Of a stretch of 42,030 bases of DNA, positions 8,488 to 16,136 are shown piece after piece. How positions within the stretch are numbered: position 1 is the first letter of the stretch; every line of letters begins with the position of its first letter. Origin of the DNA: CAZIGM01 sp964538675 (GTDB lineage: Bacteria; Bacillota; Bacilli; Tepidibacillales; Tepidibacillaceae); the NCBI GenBank assembly GCA_964538675.1, contig CAZIGM010000012.1:1-42030 (forward strand), given 5' to 3'. The translations under genes and the position numbers were made by a program. The notes beneath the pieces are model-generated. The model worked only from the letters and a program-made list of their open reading frames with translations. It was not told where the DNA came from and made no database searches.

Positions 8488-8518
8488 GAGGGGCTGTTTT
8501 AAACAACAGCCCCTTTTT
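8488..8518 (+). terminator. Intrinsic terminator of the pheST operon (direct repeat copy 2)
   Basis: The hairpin GGGGCTGTT-TTAA-AACAGCCCC is followed directly by TTTTT. Bases 8488-8513 repeat 8311-8336 exactly. Confidence 0.9.
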
Positions 8519-8619
8519 ATATGATAAGATATATATATATAGAAGGTAATTGAATGTTTTGAAAGAATCTATTAAAATAAAGAAAAAGTATAACGTACTT
8601 GTAGAAAGGCGGATCTTTT

Positions 8620-8877
8620 GTGAATGAAGATCGAAAGAATAGCTTATCTGTTACAATATATGGTCAGGAATACAAAATTGTTGGTGATAAAGATCACGAT
8701 TATATTCGTATGATTGCTGATCATGTTGATGATAAAATGAATCAAATTTCAGAAGCTTATCCTAGGTTAGATTTGAAAAAAATAGCAGTATTATCTGCAA
8801 TTAATATAACTGATGAATATTTTCAATTAAAAAAAGAATATGATGAATTATTAAAGCTTTTGAATAAAAAAGAGTAA
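8620..8877 (+). CDS. zapA: Cell division protein ZapA
   Basis: Small FtsZ-binding protein that bundles FtsZ filaments at the division site. The 85 residues match B. subtilis ZapA (YshA), with the N-terminal dimerising fold (VTIYGQEYKIVGDKDHDYIRMIADHVDDKM) and a C-terminal helix rich in Leu, Lys and Glu that would form the coiled coil. The start is GTG, with AAAGGCGG about seven bases upstream. It is followed 11 bases later by cvpA, the same pair as yshA-yshB in Bacillus. The rnhC gene found between pheT and zapA in B. subtilis is absent here. Confidence 0.93.
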   Translation: MNEDRKNSLSVTIYGQEYKIVGDKDHDYIRMIADHVDDKMNQISEAYPRLDLKKIAVLSAINITDEYFQLKKEYDELLKLLNKKE

Positions 8878-8888
8878 AGGGGAGCCTA

Positions 8889-9422
8889 ATGAATATTTTA
8901 GATATAATAATAATAGTAGTACTAGTAATTTTTATGATAAAGGGATATCAATCTGGGCTGATTAAGCAGACAATTAATCTTTTTGGTTATATAATAGCCA
9001 TTTTCATTGCTTATAAGTTTTACAGCGATTTGGCACCATATTTGGAAGAACTTATACCATTACCAAGTTTTGAAACATCATCGTTTTATATGTTTTCACA
9101 GTTTTTCAAATTACAAGATATGTTTTATAACGCTATTTCATTTATAGTAATTTTTATAGGAGTTAAAATATTGCTTTATTTTGCTCTTGTTGTCTTAGAT
9201 CAAATTGCTAAATTACCAGGATTAGCAATGATTAACCGTTTTTCTGGTGCACTTATAGGTCTAGTAGAATCAGTAATTATCGTTATATTATTAGTTAATT
9301 TCATTTCAATCATGCCTTGGGGCAATTTGCAGAGTTATCTTGAGGGTTCATATATTGCCAATGGAATATTAGATTTAACACCGACAATTACTGAAAAGAT
9401 ATATAGTTTATGGAATATATAG
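8889..9422 (+). CDS. CvpA family membrane protein (YshB-like)
   Basis: Integral membrane protein of 177 residues, with hydrophobic segments at about 3-22, 25-43, 73-98 and 116-140. The N-terminal pattern (IIIVVLVIFMIKGYQSGLI, and a second helix with NLFGYIIAIFIAYKF) is typical of the CvpA/colicin V production family. Its biochemical role is not established; in Bacillus it is co-transcribed with zapA, as it appears to be here, 11 bases downstream. AAAGGGGAG provides the ribosome site. In B. subtilis polX follows, but here a minus-strand ABC transporter pair separates cvpA from mutS2. Confidence 0.85.
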   Translation: MNILDIIIIVVLVIFMIKGYQSGLIKQTINLFGYIIAIFIAYKFYSDLAPYLEELIPLPSFETSSFYMFSQFFKLQDMFYNAISFIVIFIGVKILLYFALVVLDQIAKLPGLAMINRFSGALIGLVESVIIVILLVNFISIMPWGNLQSYLEGSYIANGILDLTPTITEKIYSLWNI

Positions 9423-9454
9423 AGATACAGGTTATTGACAAAGTCAACAGCCTA

Positions 9455-9480
9455 ACAGGTTGTAGAAATCTACAACCTGT
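9455..9480. terminator. Shared hairpin between cvpA and the convergent ABC transporter operon
   Basis: ACAGGTTGTAG (9455-9465) pairs perfectly with CTACAACCTGT (9470-9480) around AAAT. The hairpin overlaps the stop codon of the convergent ABC gene. The T-runs on both sides are poor, so its terminating strength is uncertain. Confidence 0.55.
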
Positions 9481-11248
9481 CATTTTGCAATTGATACATA
9501 TTGTAATATAATCCTTCTCTTTCAAGTAATTCCTGATGTGTGCCACGTTCTACAATCTCTCCTTTATGGAGGACAAGGATAAGATTTGCATCATAAATGG
9601 TTGATAATCTGTGGGCAATTGCAATTGTAGTTCTACCTTTTCGCATTTTATTTAAAGCTACTTGTATAGATTCCTCTGTTTCTGAATCAATATTAGCAGT
9701 TGCTTCATCAAGAACAAGAATTTTAGGATTGATTGCCATTGTTCTAGCAAAGGATATTAATTGACGTTGTCCGCTAGAGAATGTTGTGCCTCTTTCACCT
9801 ACGGGATCATCATATTTTAAAGGTAAGTTTTGGATAAAAGTATCTGCTTGAACAAATCGTGCAGATGCTTTTATTTCTTCATCACTAATTATACTGTTAT
9901 GCAATCGAATATTATGTTTGACATCACCAGAAAACAAAAAAGCATCTTGTAGAACAAGTCCAATCTTATTTCTTAGTTCGTTATCATGAAAAGATTGTAA
10001 TTGCACGTCATCTATTAATATCTCTCCTGAGTGAATTGGATAAAATCTCATAAGTAAATTACTGATTGAACTTTTCCCACTTCCAGTATGTCCTACAAGA
10101 GCAACTGTTTCTCCTGGTTTTGCTACAAAGGAGATGTTTTTTAACACATTTCTCTTACCATCATAAGAGAATGTAACATTTCTAAATTCTATCAAACCCT
10201 TTTCGATTGAAGGTGAATTATCCCCTATTTTTGCTGGTGCCAAATCTGTTTCGTCTAAAAGTCCAAAAACTCGTTCTGATGAAACAATTGCTTGTTGAAA
10301 TTGACTTAATCGGGTCATTATAGTATTAATAGGTTCAAAAAATCGTTCAAGGTAATTTATAAATGCGTATAATACTCCAACTTCTAACACACTATTAAAA
10401 GACTTAATTCCAAAGAAACCTAAAATTAAACATAGTGCCAAAAGATAAATAAAATCTACTGCCGTTCTTGCTAATAGTGCGTTAATTTTCACTTGTTTTA
10501 TATTAGCCTGATATAACTCATCATTTGTTTTAGCAAAATCATTTCTAAATCTTTTTTCCTGTCTCATAGCTTGAACGATGTTCATTCCTTGTAAAGATTC
10601 ATTTAATTTTGTGTTTAATTCACTTAGTTTTTTTCTAGAGACATGAAATACTTTTGAGCTGAAATATTGATATGTTTTTAACAAAATAAATATAAGAGGT
10701 AAAAATATTATATATATAACTGCTAGCTTTGGATCTAGATAAAACATCGCTATTAAGATACCTATTAACAAAACAATGTTTTGAACAAATGTAGATAGCA
10801 CAGTTATATAAAGCTCTTTTATCGCTTCTGTATCATTTGTAATTCGAGATATTAAGCTCCCAACTGGAGTTTTATCAAAAAAAGATAAACCAAGTTTTTG
10901 AACCTTAGTAAATATATCTATTCTTAATTGGTGAATTATTTTTAAAGCTATCTTTTGAAATAATAATAGCTGCAAGTAATTAAAGATTGTTGAAGCTAAG
11001 AGCAAAAAGAAGTATCCAATTGCTAAGATTAGAATTGCTGTCCAATCAAATATTTTTGGTGTAAGGTAATCATCGATAAATATCTTAATAAGAATTGGAC
11101 TGAGTACATCAGCTGTAGTAGCAAGTAACAATATAAAAAAACTAATACTTAATTTCTTTGCGTGTGGTTTTGTATATAATAACAGTCTTTTCAAAGTTTT
11201 TTGCTTAGTAATTTTTTCATTAACCGTGTATTCATTCAATTGGAACAT
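9470..11248 (-). CDS. Heterodimeric ABC exporter subunit, canonical-Walker B half (YheH/BmrD/LmrD-like)
   Basis: Half-transporter of a type IV ABC exporter: six membrane helices in the N-terminal ~330 residues and a C-terminal nucleotide-binding domain. The ATPase domain has Walker A GHTGSGKSS, the catalytic glutamate in Walker B (VLDEAT) and a degenerate signature FSSGQ in place of LSGGQ. The upstream gene shows the opposite pattern, as expected for partners of one heterodimer. The ATG at 11248 overlaps the upstream gene by 17 bases. GGGGG lies only two bases upstream of it, so the TTG at 11239 (spacing 11) is an alternative start. A longer reading from 11317 lacks a ribosome site. The family exports drugs or lipids; the substrate is unknown. 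Confidence 0.88.
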   Translation of the reverse strand: MFQLNEYTVNEKITKQKTLKRLLLYTKPHAKKLSISFFILLLATTADVLSPILIKIFIDDYLTPKIFDWTAILILAIGYFFLLLASTIFNYLQLLLFQKIALKIIHQLRIDIFTKVQKLGLSFFDKTPVGSLISRITNDTEAIKELYITVLSTFVQNIVLLIGILIAMFYLDPKLAVIYIIFLPLIFILLKTYQYFSSKVFHVSRKKLSELNTKLNESLQGMNIVQAMRQEKRFRNDFAKTNDELYQANIKQVKINALLARTAVDFIYLLALCLILGFFGIKSFNSVLEVGVLYAFINYLERFFEPINTIMTRLSQFQQAIVSSERVFGLLDETDLAPAKIGDNSPSIEKGLIEFRNVTFSYDGKRNVLKNISFVAKPGETVALVGHTGSGKSSISNLLMRFYPIHSGEILIDDVQLQSFHDNELRNKIGLVLQDAFLFSGDVKHNIRLHNSIISDEEIKASARFVQADTFIQNLPLKYDDPVGERGTTFSSGQRQLISFARTMAINPKILVLDEATANIDSETEESIQVALNKMRKGRTTIAIAHRLSTIYDANLILVLHKGEIVERGTHQELLEREGLYYNMYQLQNDRL

Positions 11249-12995
11249 CACCCCCTTGCTCCACAAGGGTTTCAAGCTGTTGACGTGTATAAATATCTTT
11301 ATACCAACTATCGACATTAATCAAATCTTCATGAGTTCCTTGCTCAATTATTTTTCCATCTTCTAAGACAATAATTAAATCAGCATGCATAATAGAACTG
11401 ATTCTATGAGTTGCTATTAAAGTAGTTTTATTTTGTCTATTCTTCTGTAATTCTTTTAAGATAGCTTCTTCAGTTTTTGCATCAACAGCAGATAATGCGT
11501 CATCCAATATTAAAATGTCAGAATTCATCAATAGTGCCCGAGCGATAGATATTCTTTGCTTTTGTCCTCCAGATAAAGTAGTGCCCCTTTCACCAACTAT
11601 TGTTCCGTAACCATCATAAAATTGTAATATATCTTTATGAACTGAAGCCAGTTTGGCAACGGTTTGTATTTCATCTATAGAAGCATCAGGTTTTCCAAAT
11701 GCAATATTTTCAGCTATTGTTGTTGAAAATAAAAAATGATCTTGAGGAACATAACCTATAGTTTTACGTAGGCTATTGATTTTGTAATCATAAATTGATT
11801 TATCACCGATAAATATATTGCCATCAATTAAATCAAATTCACGTAATAATAAGCGTAATATAGTTGATTTTCCACTTCCTGTTTTACCAACTATACCTAA
11901 AGTGTGTCCTTGTTTAAGAGTAAAGTTTATCTTATTTAATGCCGAAGAGTTTTTATTTGGATAAGTAAATGAGTTTATATTAAAAGTTATATTACCTTTA
12001 GGCATTATATCTAAAGCATTTTCTTTATCTATAATATCAGGTTTAATATTTAATAAAGCAGTAATTCGATCATATGAAGCTCGACCACGTTCCACAATAT
12101 TAAATAGCCAGCCAAAGGCAAGCATCGGCCAGATTAATTTTCCCAAATACATAACAAAGGTCGTTAATTTGCCTATTGTTAATTCATCTAAGTATACATA
12201 TCTTGCCCCAAAACCAATTGCTAAAAAATATGATATTCCAACAATAAGTAAGATTGTTGGGTCAAAAAGCGCATCGACTTTTGCTACAGCAATGTTTTTG
12301 TTAACAGCATCAAGTGATTTATCGCTAAAATCCTTTTTCTCAGCCTCTTCAAGCCCAAAAGATTTCACAACACGGATACCAGAAATATTTTCTTGTACCT
12401 TATCATTTAGATTAGAAAAAGCTGCTTGAGCTTTAAAAAAACGTTTATGTATAAGGTTTCCATAATAGCTGGTTGCGAAAGCCATAAATGGCATAGGTAA
12501 TAAACAGATTAGCGTTAACTTCCAACTGATAGTTGTAGTCATAACAATAATCACCATTCCACCTAAAGTGATAGAATCAATTAATGTAAGAACACCATCC
12601 CCTGCAGTCATTTCAACCGCCTGCACATCATTTGTTGCATGAGCCATTAGGTCCCCTGTTTTTTGTTTATTATAGAAACTCGGGGTTTGTTCAGTAAAAT
12701 GTTTATAAAGTTTATTTCTTAAATTTTTGGATAGTCTAGAAGCAGCGCCATAAATTAGGATGCGCCATATATATCTAAAAACATATAATAAAACTCCACT
12801 GAGTAATATTAACGTAATCCATTGAAATAAGATTGTTTTAGTTAAGGTACCATCTACAATATGATCAACAACAATTCCAACAGCATATGGTGGGAAAAGA
12901 ATAATAAATGCTAGAATTATTAAAATTAATATTCCAACAATATAACTTTTCTTCTCTAATTTAAAAAACCATAGTAGATCTTTAAAGATACTCAT
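11232..12995 (-). CDS. Heterodimeric ABC exporter subunit, degenerate-Walker B half (YheI/BmrC/LmrC-like)
   Basis: First gene of the exporter operon: 587 residues against 585 for YheI as recalled. A six-helix transmembrane domain (about 1-310) is followed by an ATPase domain with Walker A GKTGSGKST, an intact signature LSGGQ, and a Walker B ending LILDDALSAVD, where aspartate replaces the catalytic glutamate. This is the hallmark of the non-hydrolysing site in asymmetric exporters such as BmrCD and TM287/288. AAGGAGCG ahead of the ATG at 12995 sets the start; the in-frame ATG at 13043 lies within the leader hairpin. The operon is transcribed toward cvpA and occupies the place where B. subtilis has polX. 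Confidence 0.9.
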   Translation of the reverse strand: MSIFKDLLWFFKLEKKSYIVGILILIILAFIILFPPYAVGIVVDHIVDGTLTKTILFQWITLILLSGVLLYVFRYIWRILIYGAASRLSKNLRNKLYKHFTEQTPSFYNKQKTGDLMAHATNDVQAVEMTAGDGVLTLIDSITLGGMVIIVMTTTISWKLTLICLLPMPFMAFATSYYGNLIHKRFFKAQAAFSNLNDKVQENISGIRVVKSFGLEEAEKKDFSDKSLDAVNKNIAVAKVDALFDPTILLIVGISYFLAIGFGARYVYLDELTIGKLTTFVMYLGKLIWPMLAFGWLFNIVERGRASYDRITALLNIKPDIIDKENALDIMPKGNITFNINSFTYPNKNSSALNKINFTLKQGHTLGIVGKTGSGKSTILRLLLREFDLIDGNIFIGDKSIYDYKINSLRKTIGYVPQDHFLFSTTIAENIAFGKPDASIDEIQTVAKLASVHKDILQFYDGYGTIVGERGTTLSGGQKQRISIARALLMNSDILILDDALSAVDAKTEEAILKELQKNRQNKTTLIATHRISSIMHADLIIVLEDGKIIEQGTHEDLINVDSWYKDIYTRQQLETLVEQGGDVPIE

Positions 12996-13021
12996 ATTTT
13001 CGCTCCTTAAATAGGGGAAAT

Positions 13022-13044
13022 AAAAAAACATGGGAATACCCATG
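13022..13044 (-). terminator. Leader terminator-like hairpin (putative attenuator) of the ABC exporter operon
   Basis: On the minus strand CATGGG-TATT-CCCATG is followed at once by TTTTTTT. It lies between the promoter (-10 at 13070-13065) and the ribosome site of the first ABC gene, so it would stop transcription in the leader unless read through. Confidence 0.6.
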
Positions 13045-13064
13045 ACAAGACTAATTTTGACTAA

Positions 13065-13094
13065 ATTATATCATTCAATTTTTAATAATGTAAA
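13065..13094 (-). promoter_or_regulatory. Vegetative promoter of the ABC exporter operon
   Basis: On the minus strand TTTACA (13094-13089), an 18-base spacer and TATAAT (13070-13065) fit a sigma-A promoter. The start would be near 13058, giving a leader of about 60 bases. Confidence 0.6.
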
Positions 13095-13099
13095 GATGT

Positions 13100-13129
13100 T
13101 TTACCTATATAAAATTGGAGTGGTATAAT
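13100..13129 (+). promoter_or_regulatory. Extended -10 promoter for mutS2
   Basis: TGG-TATAAT at 13121-13129 is a perfect extended -10, with a weak -35 (TTTACC at 13100-13105, spacer 18). Transcription would begin after 13132, which supports the GTG at 13162 as the mutS2 start. Confidence 0.6.
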
Positions 13130-13161
13130 AATTGTTAACTAGAAAAAAAGGGGGATTTTCT

Positions 13162-15507
13162 GTGAATATTCGGGGATTAGAAGCATTAGAATTCCCTAAA
13201 ATAATAGATATTTTAGAAAACAAATCATCAACAATAATGGGGAAAGAGCTTGTGCGTGATTTATTTCCTACTAACAACTTAACTGAAGCTAGTAAAATGC
13301 AGGAAGAAACACGTGAAGGATCAGAAGTAATAAGATTAAAAGGTGGATTACCAATTGGAGGGGTAAAAGATATTAGACCAGCAATAAAAAGATTAAAGAT
13401 TGCTGGTGATTTAACTGTAGAACAATTGGTAGCTATTGCAAACACTATCTATGCTGGAAGAAAATTAAAAAAATTTATTATAAATTTTGAAAAAAAAGAG
13501 TTAGTACCTATTTTGGCGGAGCATGCTAGTCAGATTGAAGATTTAACAGAAATTGAAGAAAAAATAAATTCCTGTATTGATGAACATGGGGAAATTAAAG
13601 ATTCTGCAAGTTCTGAATTGCGAAATATAAGACAGCAGATTAGTAATTTTGAAAGTAGAATAAAATCAAAGTTAGAAAGTTTAATTAAAAATCCAAACAA
13701 TATAAAAATGTTACAAGATCCGATAGTAACAATTAGAAATGGAAGATATGTTATTCCAGTAAAACAAGAGTATAGGACAGTCTTTGGTGGGATAATGCAT
13801 GACCAATCTGCCTCTGGCGCAACTCTTTTTATTGAACCAGAGATGGTTGTTCAAGTAAATAATCAATTAAAAGAATATTTAATTAAAGAAGAAAAAGAGA
13901 TTGAAAAAATTTTAAGAATGTTAAGCAATATAGTTATGGAGATAATTGATCCATTAACAACTAACATTGAAAAATTAAGTATTATTGATTTCATTCAAGC
14001 GAAAGCGGAACTTGCTGTTGAAATGAAAGCAATAAAGCCAATATTAAATGATATTGGATATATTTATTTAAAGAAAGCAAGACATCCACTTATACCGTTT
14101 AAACAGGTTGTTCCAATAAATATTGAGTTGGGTAAAGATTTTCACTCTATAGTAATTACAGGTCCAAACACTGGTGGAAAAACTGTGTCATTGAAAACGG
14201 TTGGGTTACTATCATTAATGGCAATGTCTGGATTACACATACCCGCAGAAGAAGAGAGTGAGGTTGGTGTTTTTTCATCAGTTTTTGTTGATATTGGTGA
14301 TGAACAAAGTATAGAACAGAATCTAAGTACTTTTTCCGGGCATTTAACGAATATTATTAAAATTTTAAAAGGAATTGATAAAGATAGTTTAGTTTTATTA
14401 GATGAGTTAGGTGCTGGGACAGATCCGACAGAAGGAGCAGCTTTAGCTATAGCAATTCTTGAGAATATTAGATTAACAGAGGCAAAGGTTATTGCAACGA
14501 CACATTATAGTGAATTAAAGGCTTATGCATATAATCATACAGATGTAATTAATGCTAGCGTTGAATTTAATGTAGAGACCTTAAAGCCAACTTTTAGATT
14601 ACTAATTGGTGTACCCGGGAGGAGTAACGCTTTTTCCATAGCTAAAAGATTGGGATTGTCAGATGATATTATCGATTTGGCAAAGAAACAGATAAATGAA
14701 GATGATTTGCAAGTTGAATCAATGATTGCATTGTTAGAAAGAAATCGATCTACTGCTGAAAACGAGCGTATAGAAGCAGAAGAAATCAGAAGAAATATTC
14801 AAAAAGTAAATGAGGAATTAGAAAAAAAGATGTTTTCATTAGAAGCAGATCGTGAACGCATATTAGACGAAGCGAAACAAAATGCCGAAATAATGATTAA
14901 TAAAGCAAAAAAAGAAGCAGAAGAGATAATAAATGAGCTCCGAAAACTTGCTAAAGAAGAACAGACTGGCATAAAGGAACATCGTTTAATTGAGTTAAAA
15001 AAACAATTAGAAGATAGTGTGCCGAAGGTAGACAAATCAAAAAAAAGAGTTATTAATAGTAATAAGAAAATTGAGATAGGTGATGAAGTAAAGGTCCTTA
15101 ATTATGGGCAAAAAGGTGTCGTAATAGACAAAATTAATGAGAATGAATTTCTAATTCAAATCGGTATTATAAAAATGAAAGCAGAAGTGTCTGAAATAGA
15201 AGTCGTGGAAAAAAAGAAAAAAGAAAAACAGGTTAATATTACGGGAATCAGCAGGAATATTGATGTTAAGCCTGAATTAGATGTTCGTGGCAAGAATGTT
15301 GAAGAAGCGATGATAGAAATTGACCGTTATTTAGACGAAGTTTTTTTACAAGGATATGGACAAGTATCAATTATTCATGGTAAGGGTACTGGTGCATTAA
15401 GATCTGGTCTTCAAGATTTTTTACGCAAGCACTCTCATGTAAAAAAAACAAGAGCAGGTCAATTTGGTGAAGGTGGAATTGGCGTAACAATAGTTGAATT
15501 AAAATAA
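13162..15507 (+). CDS. mutS2: Endonuclease MutS2 (ribosome-associated Smr protein)
   Basis: MutS2 family ATPase that splits collided ribosomes in quality control and has been linked to suppression of recombination. The 781 residues, against about 785 in B. subtilis, run as a MutS-like core and clamp, the ATPase with GPNTGGKT at about 334-341 and Walker B LLDELGAGTD at about 419-428, a long charged coiled coil (about 510-630), a KOW-like linker, and a C-terminal Smr domain with LDVRG and HGKGTG. The start is GTG, with AAGGGGG six to seven bases upstream. It follows the Bacillus order (yshD), with yshE next. Confidence 0.95.
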   Translation: MNIRGLEALEFPKIIDILENKSSTIMGKELVRDLFPTNNLTEASKMQEETREGSEVIRLKGGLPIGGVKDIRPAIKRLKIAGDLTVEQLVAIANTIYAGRKLKKFIINFEKKELVPILAEHASQIEDLTEIEEKINSCIDEHGEIKDSASSELRNIRQQISNFESRIKSKLESLIKNPNNIKMLQDPIVTIRNGRYVIPVKQEYRTVFGGIMHDQSASGATLFIEPEMVVQVNNQLKEYLIKEEKEIEKILRMLSNIVMEIIDPLTTNIEKLSIIDFIQAKAELAVEMKAIKPILNDIGYIYLKKARHPLIPFKQVVPINIELGKDFHSIVITGPNTGGKTVSLKTVGLLSLMAMSGLHIPAEEESEVGVFSSVFVDIGDEQSIEQNLSTFSGHLTNIIKILKGIDKDSLVLLDELGAGTDPTEGAALAIAILENIRLTEAKVIATTHYSELKAYAYNHTDVINASVEFNVETLKPTFRLLIGVPGRSNAFSIAKRLGLSDDIIDLAKKQINEDDLQVESMIALLERNRSTAENERIEAEEIRRNIQKVNEELEKKMFSLEADRERILDEAKQNAEIMINKAKKEAEEIINELRKLAKEEQTGIKEHRLIELKKQLEDSVPKVDKSKKRVINSNKKIEIGDEVKVLNYGQKGVVIDKINENEFLIQIGIIKMKAEVSEIEVVEKKKKEKQVNITGISRNIDVKPELDVRGKNVEEAMIEIDRYLDEVFLQGYGQVSIIHGKGTGALRSGLQDFLRKHSHVKKTRAGQFGEGGIGVTIVELK

Positions 15508-15585
15508 TGAAACCTATTTTAGGTTTATACGTTAATACATATATTTGATTAAAAGACTTACTATCGATTTTTTAGGGGTGATAAG

Positions 15586-15990
15586 ATGTCTATATGGGAT
15601 AATGTATATGTTTTGAGTGCTGCTTATTTTATACTTGCTTTTATCTCAATAGTAATTTTCTTAGCGATTTTTGAAGTAGTAACAAAATATAATGATTGGG
15701 AAGAAATAAAAAGTGGCAACGTATCTGTCGCTCTAGCAACAGGTGGGAAGATTCTAGCTATTGGCATTATATTAGCATTTTCAATTAGCAGTAATGATTC
15801 ACTATGGGAGATTTTCATATGGGGTTCTTATGGATTTTTGTTACAACTTATTTCCTATTATATTTTTGAGTTCTTTACACCTATGTTTAAAGTAGATGAT
15901 GAGATTGCTAAAGATAATCGTGCTGTTGGATTACTTTCTTTTTTGATTTCAATAACAGTAGCAATTATTATTGGAGCAAGCATTACATAG
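15586..15990 (+). CDS. DUF350 family membrane protein (YshE-like)
   Basis: Small integral membrane protein of 134 residues with four hydrophobic helices at about 9-32, 47-66, 75-95 and 113-134. The family's recurring pattern is visible in GNVSVALATGGKILAIGIIL and in KDNRAVGLLSFLIS. It lies directly after mutS2, as yshE does in B. subtilis, and may share its transcript. The ATG follows AGGGGTGA. The molecular role of DUF350 is not known. Confidence 0.82.
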   Translation: MSIWDNVYVLSAAYFILAFISIVIFLAIFEVVTKYNDWEEIKSGNVSVALATGGKILAIGIILAFSISSNDSLWEIFIWGSYGFLLQLISYYIFEFFTPMFKVDDEIAKDNRAVGLLSFLISITVAIIIGASIT

Positions 15991-16058
15991 TAGTGGGCGT
16001 TTTGTTTACTAGATTGGGTGAACTATCATTATTTAATAAATATAATTTTTACTCTAAA

Positions 16059-16088
16059 ATGTTAACCTTTATTGGTTAGCATTTTTTT
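16059..16088 (+). terminator. Intrinsic terminator after the DUF350 gene
   Basis: ATGTTAACC pairs with GGTTAGCAT (one G-T pair) around TTTATT, followed by TTTTTTT. Confidence 0.85.
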
Positions 16089-16136
16089 ACGATAAGAAGG
16101 AATAATATAGAGGAAGCTATATTTGGAGTGATTTTT

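Noticed and set aside
11249..11317. N-terminal extension of the second ABC exporter gene
   Set aside because: The upstream ATG lacks a ribosome site and would deeply overlap the first ABC gene; related proteins start near the chosen ATG/TTG.
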